From Deferribacteraceae bacterium UBA1873 (lineage in GTDB: Bacteria; Chrysiogenota; Deferribacteres; Deferribacterales; Flexistipitaceae), in NCBI GenBank assembly GCA_002338145.1, contig DDHP01000079.1, positions 22,737 through 85,374 of the forward strand: a stretch of DNA of 62,638 nucleotides. Reading direction: 5' to 3'. The position numbers were made by a program, and so were the translations under genes. Numbering within the stretch: position 1 is the first letter of the stretch; each line of letters opens with the position of its first letter. Positions 25,630 through 34,870 of this stretch are shown here, one piece after another. Below the pieces are notes generated by a model. The model was not told the DNA's origin. It ran no database searches and was given only the letters and a program-made list of their open reading frames with translations.

Positions 25630-26047
25630 AGATGTGAGTGTTCCTTTTCCTCCGTTAAAGCTGGACAACGGCTCCGGCGGAGACGATGACAATTACGCCG
25701 AGCTGAAAATTTTTCCCGCTTTTGTGGATTATGATTTCTTTAAGATAAGGCCAAGGGGATGCAGTAGCCGAATAGATTTTTTTTCTTTTGGCAAACTAAC
25801 AGAGTCCGTAGAGAAAACAAAATACTTAAATTCTGTTTTGTATATCAAAAAACCAGAGTTTATGTTTAAGCATGGTTTTTTTTTGATGGACTTTATTCGT
25901 CTGAGTAAAGACATTACCCCTTTTATAGAAAATGTAAGAAATCTTAAGTTTGATAAACTATATATCGAAAAGTCATCCTATTTACCTCTTGAAAATATTG
26001 TTTCAGAGCTTTCCGGTATAGATATTTTTTTGCTGGAGTTTGTTTGA
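25610..26047 (+). CDS. Hypothetical protein
   Basis: A 145-residue ORF with a TTG start inside nusB. I do not recognise a family. The N-terminus is flexible and Gly/Asp-rich (LDNGSGGDDDN around residue 20). The rest alternates strands and helices (LKIFPAFVDYDFFKIRPRG, FMFKHGFFLMDFIRLSKDITPF) without membrane segments or catalytic motifs. It overlaps nusB and nearly abuts the next gene. That spacing, and the absence of any other gene in the interval, support it as a real co-transcribed gene. Confidence 0.6.
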   Translation: MTDQLIKDVSVPFPPLKLDNGSGGDDDNYAELKIFPAFVDYDFFKIRPRGCSSRIDFFSFGKLTESVEKTKYLNSVLYIKKPEFMFKHGFFLMDFIRLSKDITPFIENVRNLKFDKLYIEKSSYLPLENIVSELSGIDIFLLEFV

Positions 26048-26049
26048 TT

Positions 26050-26307
26050 ATGTATTCCCCTCTTGAAAACATAAAAATTAAATTTAGAATCGATATTAAA
26101 AATGTTTTGTATGTTAACAGCATCATGGATTCGTATGAAGGTGTGGGGATTGTACGGACGCTGGATAGTAGTAAAGGTCAGGTTGCTGTTTACACTTCGG
26201 GGTCCATGTGCAAGCAAGCTTTGGATGTTCTTGAGAATCTTAGAAAGGAAGGGTTAAGTATTAAAGATTTGGAAGTGGATAGGACTTCAGATGTGGATTA
26301 TTACTAA
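26050..26307 (+). CDS. Small conserved protein (DUF4911-like)
   Basis: An 85-residue protein from the ATG at 26050; a TTG at 26044 is also open. The central part (YVNSIMDSYEGVGIVRTLDSSKGQVAVYTSGSMCKQALDVLENLRKEG) fits the DUF4911 pattern, a small alpha/beta domain often found beside RNA- or tRNA-related genes. Function unknown. It starts two bases after the preceding stop and lies 20 bases before the HD nuclease gene. Confidence 0.62.
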   Translation: MYSPLENIKIKFRIDIKNVLYVNSIMDSYEGVGIVRTLDSSKGQVAVYTSGSMCKQALDVLENLRKEGLSIKDLEVDRTSDVDYY

Positions 26308-26327
26308 AGATAATAGTGGGTGGGTGT

Positions 26328-27245
26328 ATGAATTTGAATATCAGTGCTGAGAAATATATGATTTTTGAAATTAACAAAAATGTGACTAAAGATAACAGGC
26401 CATATCTGAGGGTTGTTTTAACCGATAAGGAAGGTGGACAGCATAACGGGATAATGTTTGACAGCAATAAGTTGGAATTTGATCCTGAGAAAGGGGATGT
26501 GGTTGCTGTTGATGCTGTTGTTCAGAACTATAATGGACAGTTACAGCTTAAAATCAGCAATATGAAGAAACTTGAAAATGAAAGCCGCATAGATTTTCTT
26601 CCAAAAACCAAATATAATATTCAGGATATGGTAACGGAAATAAAAACCATACTGGATAGCGAAATAAAAGATTCTAATATTAAAAAGCTTGTGAATCTCT
26701 TTTTCGGAGACAGCAAAACTTTAAAACTTTTTAAATATATGCCCGCGGCTAAAAATATTCATCATGCATATGTCGGCGGTTTGCTGGAACACACACTGTC
26801 AGTGGTAAAATTAGCTGTGAAAATGGCTGACTATTATTCCGCTTATGTCAACAAAGATCTTCTTTTAGTGGGTGCTTTGTTTCATGATGTGGGAAAAATA
26901 TTTGAGCTTAATGCGGAGAAGGGTTTCGACTACACTGATCAGGGAAAGCTTATTGGGCATCTGCTTCTTGGAATAGAATTGGTGAACGGATATATTTCTG
27001 AAATTGAACAATTTCCTTCTGAATATAAGTACATTATCGGTCATATGATAGCAAGTCACCATGGGTTGCTGGAGTTTGGTTCTCCCAAAAAACCAAAAAC
27101 AGTGGAAGCTCTTATACTTCACTTTATAGATGATATGGATGCTAAAATTAATACTTTTAATACTATTTTTGGTAAAGAGGATATTGATTCCGGTTGGAGC
27201 TCATACGACAGGCTTCTTGAAAGACAGCTTTACAAACATTATTGA
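26328..27245 (+). CDS. HD-domain 3'-5' exoribonuclease-like protein (YhaM family)
   Basis: A 305-residue protein with an N-terminal OB-fold (about residues 15-90, VVLTDKEGGQHNGIMF, KGDVVAVDAVVQNYNGQLQLKISNM) and an HD domain (HHAYVGGLLEHTLSVVKLA, GALFHDVGKIFEL, HMIASHHGLLEFGSPKKPKTVEALILHFIDDMDAK). This architecture matches YhaM/CbfA-type nucleases that trim single-stranded RNA or DNA from the 3' end. The ATG at 26328 follows GGGTGGG. Metal ligands (His, HD, HH, D) are all visible. Confidence 0.82.
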   Translation: MNLNISAEKYMIFEINKNVTKDNRPYLRVVLTDKEGGQHNGIMFDSNKLEFDPEKGDVVAVDAVVQNYNGQLQLKISNMKKLENESRIDFLPKTKYNIQDMVTEIKTILDSEIKDSNIKKLVNLFFGDSKTLKLFKYMPAAKNIHHAYVGGLLEHTLSVVKLAVKMADYYSAYVNKDLLLVGALFHDVGKIFELNAEKGFDYTDQGKLIGHLLLGIELVNGYISEIEQFPSEYKYIIGHMIASHHGLLEFGSPKKPKTVEALILHFIDDMDAKINTFNTIFGKEDIDSGWSSYDRLLERQLYKHY

Positions 27246-27286
27246 CAGATAGTCCTTTTTGGTTTTTTAGTGTATTGATTTGCGTT

Positions 27287-27300
27287 TATACAGTTGTATA
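27287..27300. promoter_or_regulatory. Inverted repeat next to the uracil permease start
   Basis: TATACA-GT-TGTATA is a perfect 6-bp inverted repeat ending three bases before the AGGAGG of the permease gene. It could be an operator or a small hairpin near the ribosome binding site. No known regulator motif is matched, and AT-rich palindromes of this size do arise by chance. Confidence 0.25.
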
Positions 27301-27312
27301 CAGGAGGAGATC

Positions 27313-28545
27313 ATGGATAGTGCATTAAATGTGAAGAATACACTTATAGGCATTCAAATGCTCTTCGTAGCTTTCGGGGCATTGGTTCTTGTTCCCCTTT
27401 TGACTGGACTTGATCCATCTATAGCACTTTTCAGTGCCGGAGCAGGGACACTGATATTCCAATTTATTACAAAATCCAAAGTACCCGTTTTTTTAGCCAG
27501 TTCTTTTGCTTTCATTGCTCCTATTCAATTTGGAATGAAAAACTTTGGAGTGGGGGAAACATTAGGAGGGCTTGTTTTTGCAGGTTTTACCTATTTTATC
27601 TTTAGCTTCATGGTAAAAAGAGGAGGAGTGGAAGCAATAGACAGATATCTTCCAACTGTGGTAACTGCTCCCGTCATAATGACAATAGGTTTAAATTTGG
27701 CACCTGTTGCAGTGGATATGGCCAAAAGCTTTGATGGCTCAGGAAATTATGATCCAAAAGCAGTACTTTTATCTGTTTTTACTCTTATTATGGCAATACT
27801 TGTTGTTATGTACGGCAAAAGAATTTTTAGTCTTATTCCTATATTAACTGGAATTGTTTTGGGATATCTTTTTGCTGTAATTCTGGGTGTAGTAGATTTC
27901 ACACCTATTCAGAATGCTTCATGGTTTTCCATCCCCTGGCTGGTAGCTATGAATGAAGGGAGTTTTGCCATACCTGTATTTGATTTAGCTGCTATTTTAT
28001 ATATTGTCCCGGTTGCTATTGCACCAGCAATTGAACATGTGGGTGATATTTTGGCTATTTCCTCAGTTACAGGAAAAAACTATGTAAAAGATCCCGGACT
28101 ACACAGAACACTTTTGGGAGACGGCGTTGCCACAGCTTTGGCCGCCTTTATCGGAGGGCCCCCGAATACAACATATTCCGAAGTAACAGGAGCTGTGGCA
28201 CTGACAAAAGCTACGAATATAATATATATGCGTACAGCTGCAATTACGGCTATTATTCTCGCTTTTGTCGGGAAACTGGGGGCTGTACTAAAAACGATAC
28301 CGGTTCCGGTGATGGGAGGGATAATGATTTTGTTGTTTGGAATGATTGCAGCTGTAGGGATAGGGTCTTTGGTAAGAAATAACGTTGATATGTCCAAATC
28401 CAGAAACCTTGTTATAGTTTCCGTTGTTTTGATTATCGGTATAGGTGATATGGTGATAAGTTATGGTAGAATAAGTCTGGGTGGTATTGGACTAGCCGGA
28501 GTTGTGGGGGTTGCTTTAAATCTTGTATTACCGGAGGGTAAATGA
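27313..28545 (+). CDS. uraA: NCS2 family uracil permease
   Basis: A 410-residue membrane transporter of the nucleobase/ascorbate (NCS2) family, with about 14 hydrophobic segments. Family blocks: [39 protein letters not shown] near the start, [18 protein letters not shown] in the centre (Glu and the H-x-GD motif for base binding) and [18 protein letters not shown]. Being directly followed by upp, uracil is the likely substrate over xanthine. Very strong AGGAGGAG before the ATG. It overlaps upp by four bases. Confidence 0.88.
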   Translation: MDSALNVKNTLIGIQMLFVAFGALVLVPLLTGLDPSIALFSAGAGTLIFQFITKSKVPVFLASSFAFIAPIQFGMKNFGVGETLGGLVFAGFTYFIFSFMVKRGGVEAIDRYLPTVVTAPVIMTIGLNLAPVAVDMAKSFDGSGNYDPKAVLLSVFTLIMAILVVMYGKRIFSLIPILTGIVLGYLFAVILGVVDFTPIQNASWFSIPWLVAMNEGSFAIPVFDLAAILYIVPVAIAPAIEHVGDILAISSVTGKNYVKDPGLHRTLLGDGVATALAAFIGGPPNTTYSEVTGAVALTKATNIIYMRTAAITAIILAFVGKLGAVLKTIPVPVMGGIMILLFGMIAAVGIGSLVRNNVDMSKSRNLVIVSVVLIIGIGDMVISYGRISLGGIGLAGVVGVALNLVLPEGK

Positions 28546-29180
28546 TGAATTTTCAAAACTTTTACCTGATAAACCATCCTTTGATAGAGCATAAACTGAC
28601 CTATATAAGGAAAAAAAACACTTCAAAAAAAGAATTTAAAGAATTAGTGGACGAAGTAGCAATGCTTATGGCCTATGAAATTACCAAAGATTTCCCCCTG
28701 GAGCAGATTGAAATTTCCACTCCTATATGTAAAACCAAGTCCAATGTTGTTTCAGGGAAAAAGGTAGTACTTGTTCCGATACTCAGGGCAGGGCTGGGTA
28801 TGGTTGACGGTATACTTAAGCTGATACCCTCCGCCAGAGTGGGACATATTGGTTTATACCGGGACGAAAATACTCTCCAGCCTGTATCTTATTATTTTAA
28901 AATTCCTTCCAGCTCTGAGGACAGGGAATTTATACTGATAGATCCCATGCTGGCAACAGGTGGATCTGCAGCAGCTGCAGTAAACATGCTAAAAGATTCT
29001 GGAGTAAAGAATATAAAGTTTATGTGTCTGATTGCTGCACCTGAAGGGATGGAAAGATTATGCAGAACTCATCCTGATATTAAAGTTTATGCGGCCGGTT
29101 TGGACGAACAGCTTAATGAATTCGGTTATATTGTCCCCGGGCTTGGGGATGCAGGTGACAGACTGTTTGGCACAAAATAG
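28542..29180 (+). CDS. upp: Uracil phosphoribosyltransferase
   Basis: A 212-residue salvage enzyme joining uracil and PRPP to give UMP. The N-terminal [40 protein letters not shown], the PRPP loop [15 protein letters not shown] and the C-terminal [17 protein letters not shown] are diagnostic. The start is ATGATG in an ATGA overlap with the permease. De novo UMP synthesis genes carB, pyrK and pyrD lie elsewhere in the window. Confidence 0.94.
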   Translation: MMNFQNFYLINHPLIEHKLTYIRKKNTSKKEFKELVDEVAMLMAYEITKDFPLEQIEISTPICKTKSNVVSGKKVVLVPILRAGLGMVDGILKLIPSARVGHIGLYRDENTLQPVSYYFKIPSSSEDREFILIDPMLATGGSAAAAVNMLKDSGVKNIKFMCLIAAPEGMERLCRTHPDIKVYAAGLDEQLNEFGYIVPGLGDAGDRLFGTK

Positions 29181-29209
29181 CTTTTGTAAACTTAGAAGTT
29201 TACTTGCTG

Positions 29210-29238
29210 TTGACATTTGATACCGTTGGTAATATTTT
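29210..29238 (+). promoter_or_regulatory. Sigma-70-type promoter for asd
   Basis: A perfect TTGACA (29210-29215) and TATTTT (29233-29238) are spaced by 17 bases, placed between the upp stop and the asd start. The predicted leader is about 25 bases. Confidence 0.5.
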
Positions 29239-29269
29239 TAACATCAAATACTTTTATTGAGGTGCAGAA

Positions 29270-30286
29270 ATGAGTTTTCAAAAAAAAGACAAATACAATG
29301 TAGCGATTGCCGGTGCTACAGGTGCTGTGGGCGAAACTTTTTTGAATATATTATCCGAAAGGAAGTTTCCCATTGATAACCTGAAACTGCTGGCCTCTTC
29401 CAGGAGTGCCGGAAAGAAAATTATGTACGAAGGCAGGGAGTATGAAGTAGAGGAGATGACTCACGATTCCTTTAATGATGTTGACATAGCCCTCTTTTCT
29501 GCAGGTGGAGACAGAAGTAAAGAATTTGCTCCTTCTGCAGCCAAAGCCGGAGCTGTGGTTATAGACAACAGCTCTGCCTTCAGAATGGATAAAGATGTAC
29601 CTTTGGTTGTTCCTGAGGTTAATCCGGATGATGCTTTTAAACATAATGGAATTATTGCCAATCCCAACTGCACTACAATCATAATGGTTGTTGCTCTTAA
29701 ACCGATTTATGATTACAGCAAAATCAAAAGAGTGGTGGTTTCTTCTTATCAATCGGCATCAGGAGCCGGTGCACAGGGAATGTATGAACTGGAAGAACAG
29801 GCAAAAGCCTGGGCAAAAGGTGAAAAATTGAACGTTGAAAACTTTCAGTACCAGTTGCTGTTTAATGTTATTCCGCATGTTGATAAATTTATGGAAAATG
29901 GCTATACAAAAGAAGAAATGAAAATGTATAATGAGACAAAAAAGATTATGGGAGATGAACATCTTGAGGTTAGTGCCACATGTGTAAGAGTTCCGGTTTT
30001 AACAGCTCATTCCGAAGCTATTTTTGTAGAAACAGAAGATAAAATTACTGTTGATAAAGCAAAAGATCTCTTTGCCGGGGCAAAGGGATTGCAGGTTTTG
30101 GACAATCCCATGAAGAATGAATATCCCATGCCCCTTTATGCTGCCGGCAAGGATGACTGCTATGTTGGAAGGATTAGAGAGGATATTTCCACGGAAAATG
30201 CTTTAAGCTTTTGGGTATGCGGCGATCAGCTGAGAAAAGGGGCTGCTCTTAATGCGGTGCAGATTGCAGAGTTATTAATAAGCTAA
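29270..30286 (+). CDS. asd: Aspartate-semialdehyde dehydrogenase
   Basis: A 338-residue NADP-dependent enzyme that reduces aspartyl phosphate to the semialdehyde for lysine, diaminopimelate, threonine and methionine. The Rossmann loop AGATGAVGETF, the catalytic Cys134 in NPNCTT and SYQSASGAG are present, and the acid/base His lies near RVPVLTAHSEA. GAGGTG ribosome binding site. It has its own promoter candidate and no operon partner nearby. Confidence 0.93.
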   Translation: MSFQKKDKYNVAIAGATGAVGETFLNILSERKFPIDNLKLLASSRSAGKKIMYEGREYEVEEMTHDSFNDVDIALFSAGGDRSKEFAPSAAKAGAVVIDNSSAFRMDKDVPLVVPEVNPDDAFKHNGIIANPNCTTIIMVVALKPIYDYSKIKRVVVSSYQSASGAGAQGMYELEEQAKAWAKGEKLNVENFQYQLLFNVIPHVDKFMENGYTKEEMKMYNETKKIMGDEHLEVSATCVRVPVLTAHSEAIFVETEDKITVDKAKDLFAGAKGLQVLDNPMKNEYPMPLYAAGKDDCYVGRIREDISTENALSFWVCGDQLRKGAALNAVQIAELLIS

Positions 30287-30313
30287 TTTTACTGCATAAT
30301 TGTACACACTCTG

Positions 30314-30340
30314 TCTCTCCCCCTAAAGTAGGGGGAGAGA
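30314..30340. repeat. Perfect 12-bp hairpin in the asd-hldD gap
   Basis: TCTCTCCCCCTA (30314-30325) pairs perfectly with TAGGGGGAGAGA (30329-30340) around AAG. No T-run follows, so it is not a standard intrinsic terminator, though it could still act as an RNA 3' end stabiliser. It resembles the hairpin at 400-420. Confidence 0.6.
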
Positions 30341-30481
30341 TTAACTCCACTTAAATATTAAGTGCTATGTTTACTCAATCTTTCACGCACTTGACGCTTT
30401 AAATGTATGTGGGGAATTTTTTACCATATGAAGCAATATAACAAATATGCAGTTGTTTTTATTTTTTTTAAAGGAGCCGTT

Positions 30482-31447
30482 ATGATTGTTATTACCGGCG
30501 CAGCAGGCTTTATAGGAAGTGTTGTCCTTAAATATTTTAACGACAAGGGTTACAAAGATATTCTTGCCATTGACAAACTAGGTGATAAAGCCAAATGGAA
30601 AAATATTACAAATAAAAGATTTGCCGATTTTGGTAACAGAGATGACTTTATAAATGCATTATATGATTATCATAGTATAAATGCTATTATTCATATGGGT
30701 GCATGTACCGACACCTCTGAATTTGATTTAGATTATTTGATGTCAACAAATTTTGAATACAGTAAAAAACTTTTTCTGTACGCAAAAGACCGAAAAATTC
30801 CTTTTCTGTACGCAAGCAGTGCAGCAACTTACGGTGCCGGTGAGCATGGCTACAGTGACAAAATGAATGATATTTATCAGCTTACCCCTTTGAACCCTTA
30901 CGGTTTTTCCAAGCAACTGTTTGACCAATGGGTGGTGAATCAAAGTAAAACACCTCCATATTGGGCAGGATTTAAGTTTTTTAATGTTTACGGGCCTAAT
31001 GAATATCATAAGGGGAGAATGGCAAGTGTTATTTTTCATTTTTTCAATCAAATCAGAGAAAACGGTGAAGTTAAACTTTTCAAATCTTATCTTGATAATT
31101 ACGAGCACGGTGAGCAGAAAAGGGATTTTGTTTATGTGAAAGATGTGGCTAAGATGATATACTACTTTTTTGAAAACAGAATGGAAAGTGGTTTTTTTAA
31201 TGTCGGCACAGGTAGAGCCAGGAGTTTTAATGACCTTGCTATGAATGTTATTGCTAACGTTAACAGCGATGCCAATATAAAATACATAGATATGCCCTCT
31301 GATATTAAAGACAAGTATCAATATTTTACCGAAGCAGAAATGACTAAGGTAAGGGATGTTGGATATAAAGAAAAATTTTATAGTCTTGAAGATGGCATCA
31401 GGGAATATGTAAACGAATTTTTGATGAAAAATTATAAAATTTTTTAA
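30482..31447 (+). CDS. hldD: ADP-glyceromanno-heptose 6-epimerase
   Basis: A 321-residue short-chain dehydrogenase-like epimerase that makes ADP-L-glycero-D-manno-heptose for the LPS inner core, indicating an outer membrane. NADP loop TGAAGFIGS (5-13), ASSAATYG, the Tyr-x-x-x-Lys in YGFSKQLFD, and the family-specific FKFFNVYGPNEYHKGRMASV are clear. The ATG at 30482 follows AAGGAG; the frame runs upstream to 30407, but those 25 residues lack conservation. Confidence 0.92.
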   Translation: MIVITGAAGFIGSVVLKYFNDKGYKDILAIDKLGDKAKWKNITNKRFADFGNRDDFINALYDYHSINAIIHMGACTDTSEFDLDYLMSTNFEYSKKLFLYAKDRKIPFLYASSAATYGAGEHGYSDKMNDIYQLTPLNPYGFSKQLFDQWVVNQSKTPPYWAGFKFFNVYGPNEYHKGRMASVIFHFFNQIRENGEVKLFKSYLDNYEHGEQKRDFVYVKDVAKMIYYFFENRMESGFFNVGTGRARSFNDLAMNVIANVNSDANIKYIDMPSDIKDKYQYFTEAEMTKVRDVGYKEKFYSLEDGIREYVNEFLMKNYKIF

Positions 31448-31533
31448 ATTTCATAAAAAGGCTACTATTTTTTTCTCAGCTATCGCTTAAAAATCTATAT
31501 TTTTCACATATTTATAATCCTTGAAAAAATCTA

Positions 31534-31562
31534 TTGACATCATATTTTTTTTTACGTATATA
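31534..31562 (+). promoter_or_regulatory. Strong promoter for the polyamine operon
   Basis: TTGACA (31534-31539), a 17-base spacer, and TATATA (31557-31562). It lies 78 bases before speD. This is one of the best matches to the sigma-70 consensus in the window. Confidence 0.6.
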
Positions 31563-31639
31563 ACGTCGAATTTTGATATTTTATGAAAAAAAATGTAAAA
31601 TATGTCAAAATTTAACAATTTTTTCAGAAGGGGGCTAAA

Positions 31640-32029
31640 ATGCAGGCTCTGGGGAAACACATATTAGTGGAATTTTATGGCTGTAATTCGGAAAAGTTAA
31701 AGGATTCAAATATGCTTCAACAGGAATTTGAAAATGCCGCAAATATAAGTGGTGCGACTGTAGTGGACAGTACGTTTCATACTTTTAGCCCCTATGGAGT
31801 AAGTGGTGTAGTGGTAATTGCGGAATCTCATCTAACAATACACACCTGGCCGGAATATGGCTATGCCGCAGTTGACCTTTTCACATGCGGTGATACGGTG
31901 GATCCATGGGCTGCTTTTGATTATCTTAAAAGGATTCTGCAGTCTCAGCATACGTCTACAATTGAAATGAAACGTGGACAGCTCAATGATATAGAAGGAG
32001 AACTAAGGCACAAGCCTGCGTGTGCTTAG
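31640..32029 (+). CDS. speD: S-adenosylmethionine decarboxylase proenzyme
   Basis: A 129-residue class 1B pyruvoyl enzyme that makes decarboxylated SAM, the aminopropyl donor for spermidine. Self-cleavage should occur between Glu62 and Ser63 in [19 protein letters not shown], Ser63 becoming the pyruvoyl group; the residue number equals that of the well-studied Thermotoga enzyme. His and Cys (FTCGD) processing residues are present. First gene of the four-gene polyamine operon. Confidence 0.95.
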   Translation: MQALGKHILVEFYGCNSEKLKDSNMLQQEFENAANISGATVVDSTFHTFSPYGVSGVVVIAESHLTIHTWPEYGYAAVDLFTCGDTVDPWAAFDYLKRILQSQHTSTIEMKRGQLNDIEGELRHKPACA

Positions 32030-32047
32030 TTGTTTATGAGGTGAAAA

Positions 32048-32515
32048 ATGATATTTAAAACCCCTACAAAACATTTTTACGTTTCCGGTACATCCGAAGG
32101 CTACACTATGCTTAACGCTTTTGACGGTGCACTTCTGAATGCCGGTATCGGAAATACAAATTTGGTTAAGATGAGTAGTATTGTCCCTCCATATTGCCGT
32201 CTGGTGGACAGAATAGATTTGCCTCAGGGAGCTTTGGTACCCATAGCCTATGCTTCAATAGCTCAGGCAGAGCCCGGAGTTACTATATCGGCTGCTGTAG
32301 CCGTGGCATATCCTGAGGATGAGTCTCAGGCAGGACTTATCATGGAATACTCCGCTCCTGCAAGAAAAGATATTGTGGAAAAGCATGTTAGGGCTATGGC
32401 TGAAAAAGGACTTGAAAAGCGACATTTGAAAATTAAGGAAATTAAAACTGTAGCAATACAAACTACTGTAGAAAGTATTGGAGCTGCTTTTGCGGCAGTC
32501 GTGTTGTGGGATTAA
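32048..32515 (+). CDS. pdaD: Pyruvoyl-dependent arginine decarboxylase
   Basis: A 155-residue proenzyme of the archaeal-type arginine decarboxylase family, producing agmatine. The processing site is Ser43-Ser44 in KMSSIVPP; cleavage gives beta and pyruvoyl-alpha chains. Family blocks [35 protein letters not shown] and [13 protein letters not shown] are seen. It replaces the PLP-dependent SpeA. It starts 18 bases after speD with GAGGTG upstream. Confidence 0.93.
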   Translation: MIFKTPTKHFYVSGTSEGYTMLNAFDGALLNAGIGNTNLVKMSSIVPPYCRLVDRIDLPQGALVPIAYASIAQAEPGVTISAAVAVAYPEDESQAGLIMEYSAPARKDIVEKHVRAMAEKGLEKRHLKIKEIKTVAIQTTVESIGAAFAAVVLWD

Positions 32516-32552
32516 GTGGATACTGTTATAAATTTTGATCAGGAGTTGCTGT

Positions 32553-33386
32553 ATGAATTTATGGTTTACAGAGCTATATGAGAATGATTCAGGATTTGCT
32601 GTAAAAATAAAAGAGACTTTGTTCAGTGGTAAAAGTGAATATCAAAAACTTGATATTCTCCAAACGGAGCAGTTGGGAAAAATGATGGTGCTCGACGGTC
32701 TGGTGATGTTGACAGAAGCCAATGAGTTTTCATATCATGAAATGATTGCACATGTCCCACTGATTGCACACCCCAACCCCGAGAGAGTTCTGGTAATCGG
32801 AGGAGGCGATGGCGGGACTGCCAGAGAGGTCTTAAAGCATGAAATTGTGAAAGAATGTGTAATGGTGGAAATTGATGAGCTTGTGGTGGAAAAGTCGAAA
32901 GAGTTTTTCCCTGAAATAGCTTCAGCTTTTGATAATCCAAAACTGAACCTGATTATTGACGACGGTTTTAAATATATTGAAGATAACAAAAATGCTTTTG
33001 ATGTTATTATTATAGATTCAACAGATCCAATCGGGCCGGCCGAACCGTTATTTAGTTCCAGGTTCTACAAAAATGTCAATGAATGTTTAAAAACTGATGG
33101 TATAATGTCTGCCCAATCAGAAAGTCCGTATCTTTATAAAAAGATAATTAAGCTGATGTATGCAAATATAAAAAGTGCGTTTCCCATTGTGAAAATGTAT
33201 ACCGGATTTGTTCCTTTTTATCCCACAGGTATGTGGAGTTTTGCTTTTGGATCCAAGAAATACACTTATCAGGAAAAACCACGTATTGAAGATATAGATA
33301 AATTGGAAAACCTAAACTATTTTAATAGAAAAATATACTATTCTGCTTTTGATTTGCCGAATTTTGCAAAGGATTTGGTTAAATGA
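32553..33386 (+). CDS. speE: Spermidine synthase (aminopropyltransferase)
   Basis: A 277-residue enzyme transferring the aminopropyl group from decarboxylated SAM to a diamine. The decarboxy-SAM loop VIGGGDGGTAREVLKH, MVEIDELVVEKSKEFFP and the catalytic Asp in IIDSTDPIGPAEPLF are present. Substrate may be putrescine or, as in Thermus, agmatine; the adjacent agmatinase does not decide this. The ATG at 32553 follows AGGAG; an upstream ATG at 32535 is rejected for lack of conservation. Coupled to speB by ATGA. Confidence 0.92.
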   Translation: MNLWFTELYENDSGFAVKIKETLFSGKSEYQKLDILQTEQLGKMMVLDGLVMLTEANEFSYHEMIAHVPLIAHPNPERVLVIGGGDGGTAREVLKHEIVKECVMVEIDELVVEKSKEFFPEIASAFDNPKLNLIIDDGFKYIEDNKNAFDVIIIDSTDPIGPAEPLFSSRFYKNVNECLKTDGIMSAQSESPYLYKKIIKLMYANIKSAFPIVKMYTGFVPFYPTGMWSFAFGSKKYTYQEKPRIEDIDKLENLNYFNRKIYYSAFDLPNFAKDLVK

Positions 33387-34228
33387 AAACCATTTCCAAT
33401 GCTTTTATTTCCTGTAATAAGGATTTTGATAATTCTGAAATTGTCATTTTCGGAGTGCCTTATGACGGAACCAGCAGCTTCAGGCCTGGCTCAAGGTTTG
33501 CCCCTGACCGAATAAGAGAGGCGTCCTACGGTCTCGAAACGTATAGCCCTGAATATCGATGTGATTTAGAAAACTTTAAAATCACTGATGTGGGGAATAT
33601 CGATATCCCGTTCGGAGATAAAAAACAAGTTTTTGAAATAACAGAGTCTTTTACAGCTAACTTGCTTAAATATAATAAGAGAACACTCACTCTTGGTGGT
33701 GAACATTTAATTTCTTTGCCAGTATTAAAATCTGTTTTTGAAAAATTCAATGATTTAAAGGTTATACATATCGATGCACACGCCGACTTGCGCAAAGATT
33801 ATCTTAACGAAAAATATTCACATGCTACAGTCATGCATTGTATAGGAGAGCTTATAGGTTTTGAAAATATCTTTCATTATGGTATACGAAGCGGTACAGA
33901 GTATGAGTTTTCTTTAATGGATTATTATAAAAATCTTAATCGTTCTTTTGATTATTTGAAAGAAAAAATTTCAGGTTCTAATGTATATATTACGCTGGAT
34001 TTGGATGTGCTCGATCCTTCAGTATTGCCTGGTACGGGTACACCGGAGCCAGGGGGATACGGATTCAATGAGCTCTGTGTGTTATTAAAATTTATTAACG
34101 AACTTAATATTAATATTGTTGGTGTGGATGTTGTGGAATTATCACCGGACTATGATTGCTCTGGGGTTTCCAGTATTGTTGCCGCTAAAATTGTCAGGGA
34201 ACTGCTATTCTGTATATTATTAACTTAG
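33383..34228 (+). CDS. speB: Agmatinase
   Basis: A 281-residue ureohydrolase that removes urea from agmatine (or N1-aminopropylagmatine), giving putrescine (or spermidine). Binuclear Mn ligands: His in GGEHLISLPV, Asp-x-His-x-Asp in IDAHADLRKDY, and Asp-x-Asp in LDLDVLDPS. The N-terminus FGVPYDGTSSFRPGSRFAPDRIR is typical. Last gene of the polyamine operon; it overlaps speE by four bases. Confidence 0.93.
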   Translation: MKTISNAFISCNKDFDNSEIVIFGVPYDGTSSFRPGSRFAPDRIREASYGLETYSPEYRCDLENFKITDVGNIDIPFGDKKQVFEITESFTANLLKYNKRTLTLGGEHLISLPVLKSVFEKFNDLKVIHIDAHADLRKDYLNEKYSHATVMHCIGELIGFENIFHYGIRSGTEYEFSLMDYYKNLNRSFDYLKEKISGSNVYITLDLDVLDPSVLPGTGTPEPGGYGFNELCVLLKFINELNINIVGVDVVELSPDYDCSGVSSIVAAKIVRELLFCILLT

Positions 34229-34287
34229 AAAACTATCAACACATTTAAGATAACTACAGTTAATTTCCGGTTATCTGCAAAATCTAT

Positions 34288-34316
34288 TTGAAATCTATCT
34301 TTTATTAGGCTATATA
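34288..34316 (+). promoter_or_regulatory. Promoter for the HU gene
   Basis: TTGAAA (34288-34293) and TATATA (34311-34316) with a 17-base spacer; the leader to the HU start is about 50 bases and ends in a perfect AGGAGG. Confidence 0.55.
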
Positions 34317-34371
34317 AATAATATCAAAAAAGAGGCGCTACTTTTTTATCACAGAAAACTAGGAGGTAATT

Positions 34372-34644
34372 GTGAACAAGAAAGAATTGATTGAAAAGAT
34401 GGCTGGTAACGCTGGTCTTACAAAGACCGATGCAGAAAAAGCTCTGAAAGCCTTTGAAGAATCTGTTGTTGATGCTTTGAAAAAAAATGACAAGGTCACA
34501 CTTGTAGGTTTCGGAACATTTTCTGTATCTGAAAGAAAAGCCAGAAAGGGAAGGAATCCCCAAACCGGTGAGGAAATATCTATTCCCGCCAAAAAATCAC
34601 CAAAATTCACACCCGGTAAATTATTCAAAGATTCTGTAAAGTAA
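34372..34644 (+). CDS. hup: HU-family DNA-binding protein
   Basis: A 90-residue histone-like protein that bends DNA as a dimer. The sequence has the HU start NKKELIEKMAGNAGLTKTDAEKAL and the beta-arm core GFGTFSVSERKARKGRNPQTGEEISIPAKKSPKFTPGK. GTG start after AGGAGGTAATT. It is followed by a strong intrinsic terminator, so it is a single-gene unit. Whether it is HU or an IHF-like paralogue cannot be fully decided, but the arm sequence favours HU. Confidence 0.93.
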   Translation: MNKKELIEKMAGNAGLTKTDAEKALKAFEESVVDALKKNDKVTLVGFGTFSVSERKARKGRNPQTGEEISIPAKKSPKFTPGKLFKDSVK

Positions 34645-34655
34645 ATATGTATAAA

Positions 34656-34677
34656 GTGCCCCGAGAGGGGCATTTTT
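34656..34677 (+). terminator. Intrinsic terminator after the HU gene
   Basis: TGCCCC (34657-34662), tetraloop GAGA, GGGGCA (34667-34672), then TTTTT. It lies 12 bases past the HU stop, with an extra G-T pair at the base of the stem. Confidence 0.85.
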
Positions 34678-34757
34678 GCTAACAGAACCTCCTTGTTTAC
34701 TGTTTTATTTAAACTATTCAATTGTATTCTTTTGCAAATGATATTTTAAGTCAACTC

Positions 34758-34818
34758 AGCAGAAACGCAGAAATTATTAGCATATAGTTGGAGATCCCTC
34801 GGTTTCGCTCGAGGTGAC
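34758..34818. repeat. Composite of two dispersed repeat pieces
   Basis: 34758-34784 matches 2004-2030, and its first 14 bases recur inverted at 143-156. 34792-34818 (CCTCGGTTTCG, CTCGAGGTGAC) is a diverged version of half-element 1 found at 1-35 (inverted) and 57092-57124. Confidence 0.55.
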
Positions 34819-34870
34819 AAATTGTTGAGTTTTGTCATCGTATATTAAGAAAGTAGGGAAAATTATTTAA

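Noticed and set aside
30743..31321. A 192-codon reverse-strand frame within hldD
   Set aside because: It lies wholly inside a confidently assigned gene in the opposite direction and has no ribosome binding site or recognisable domain.
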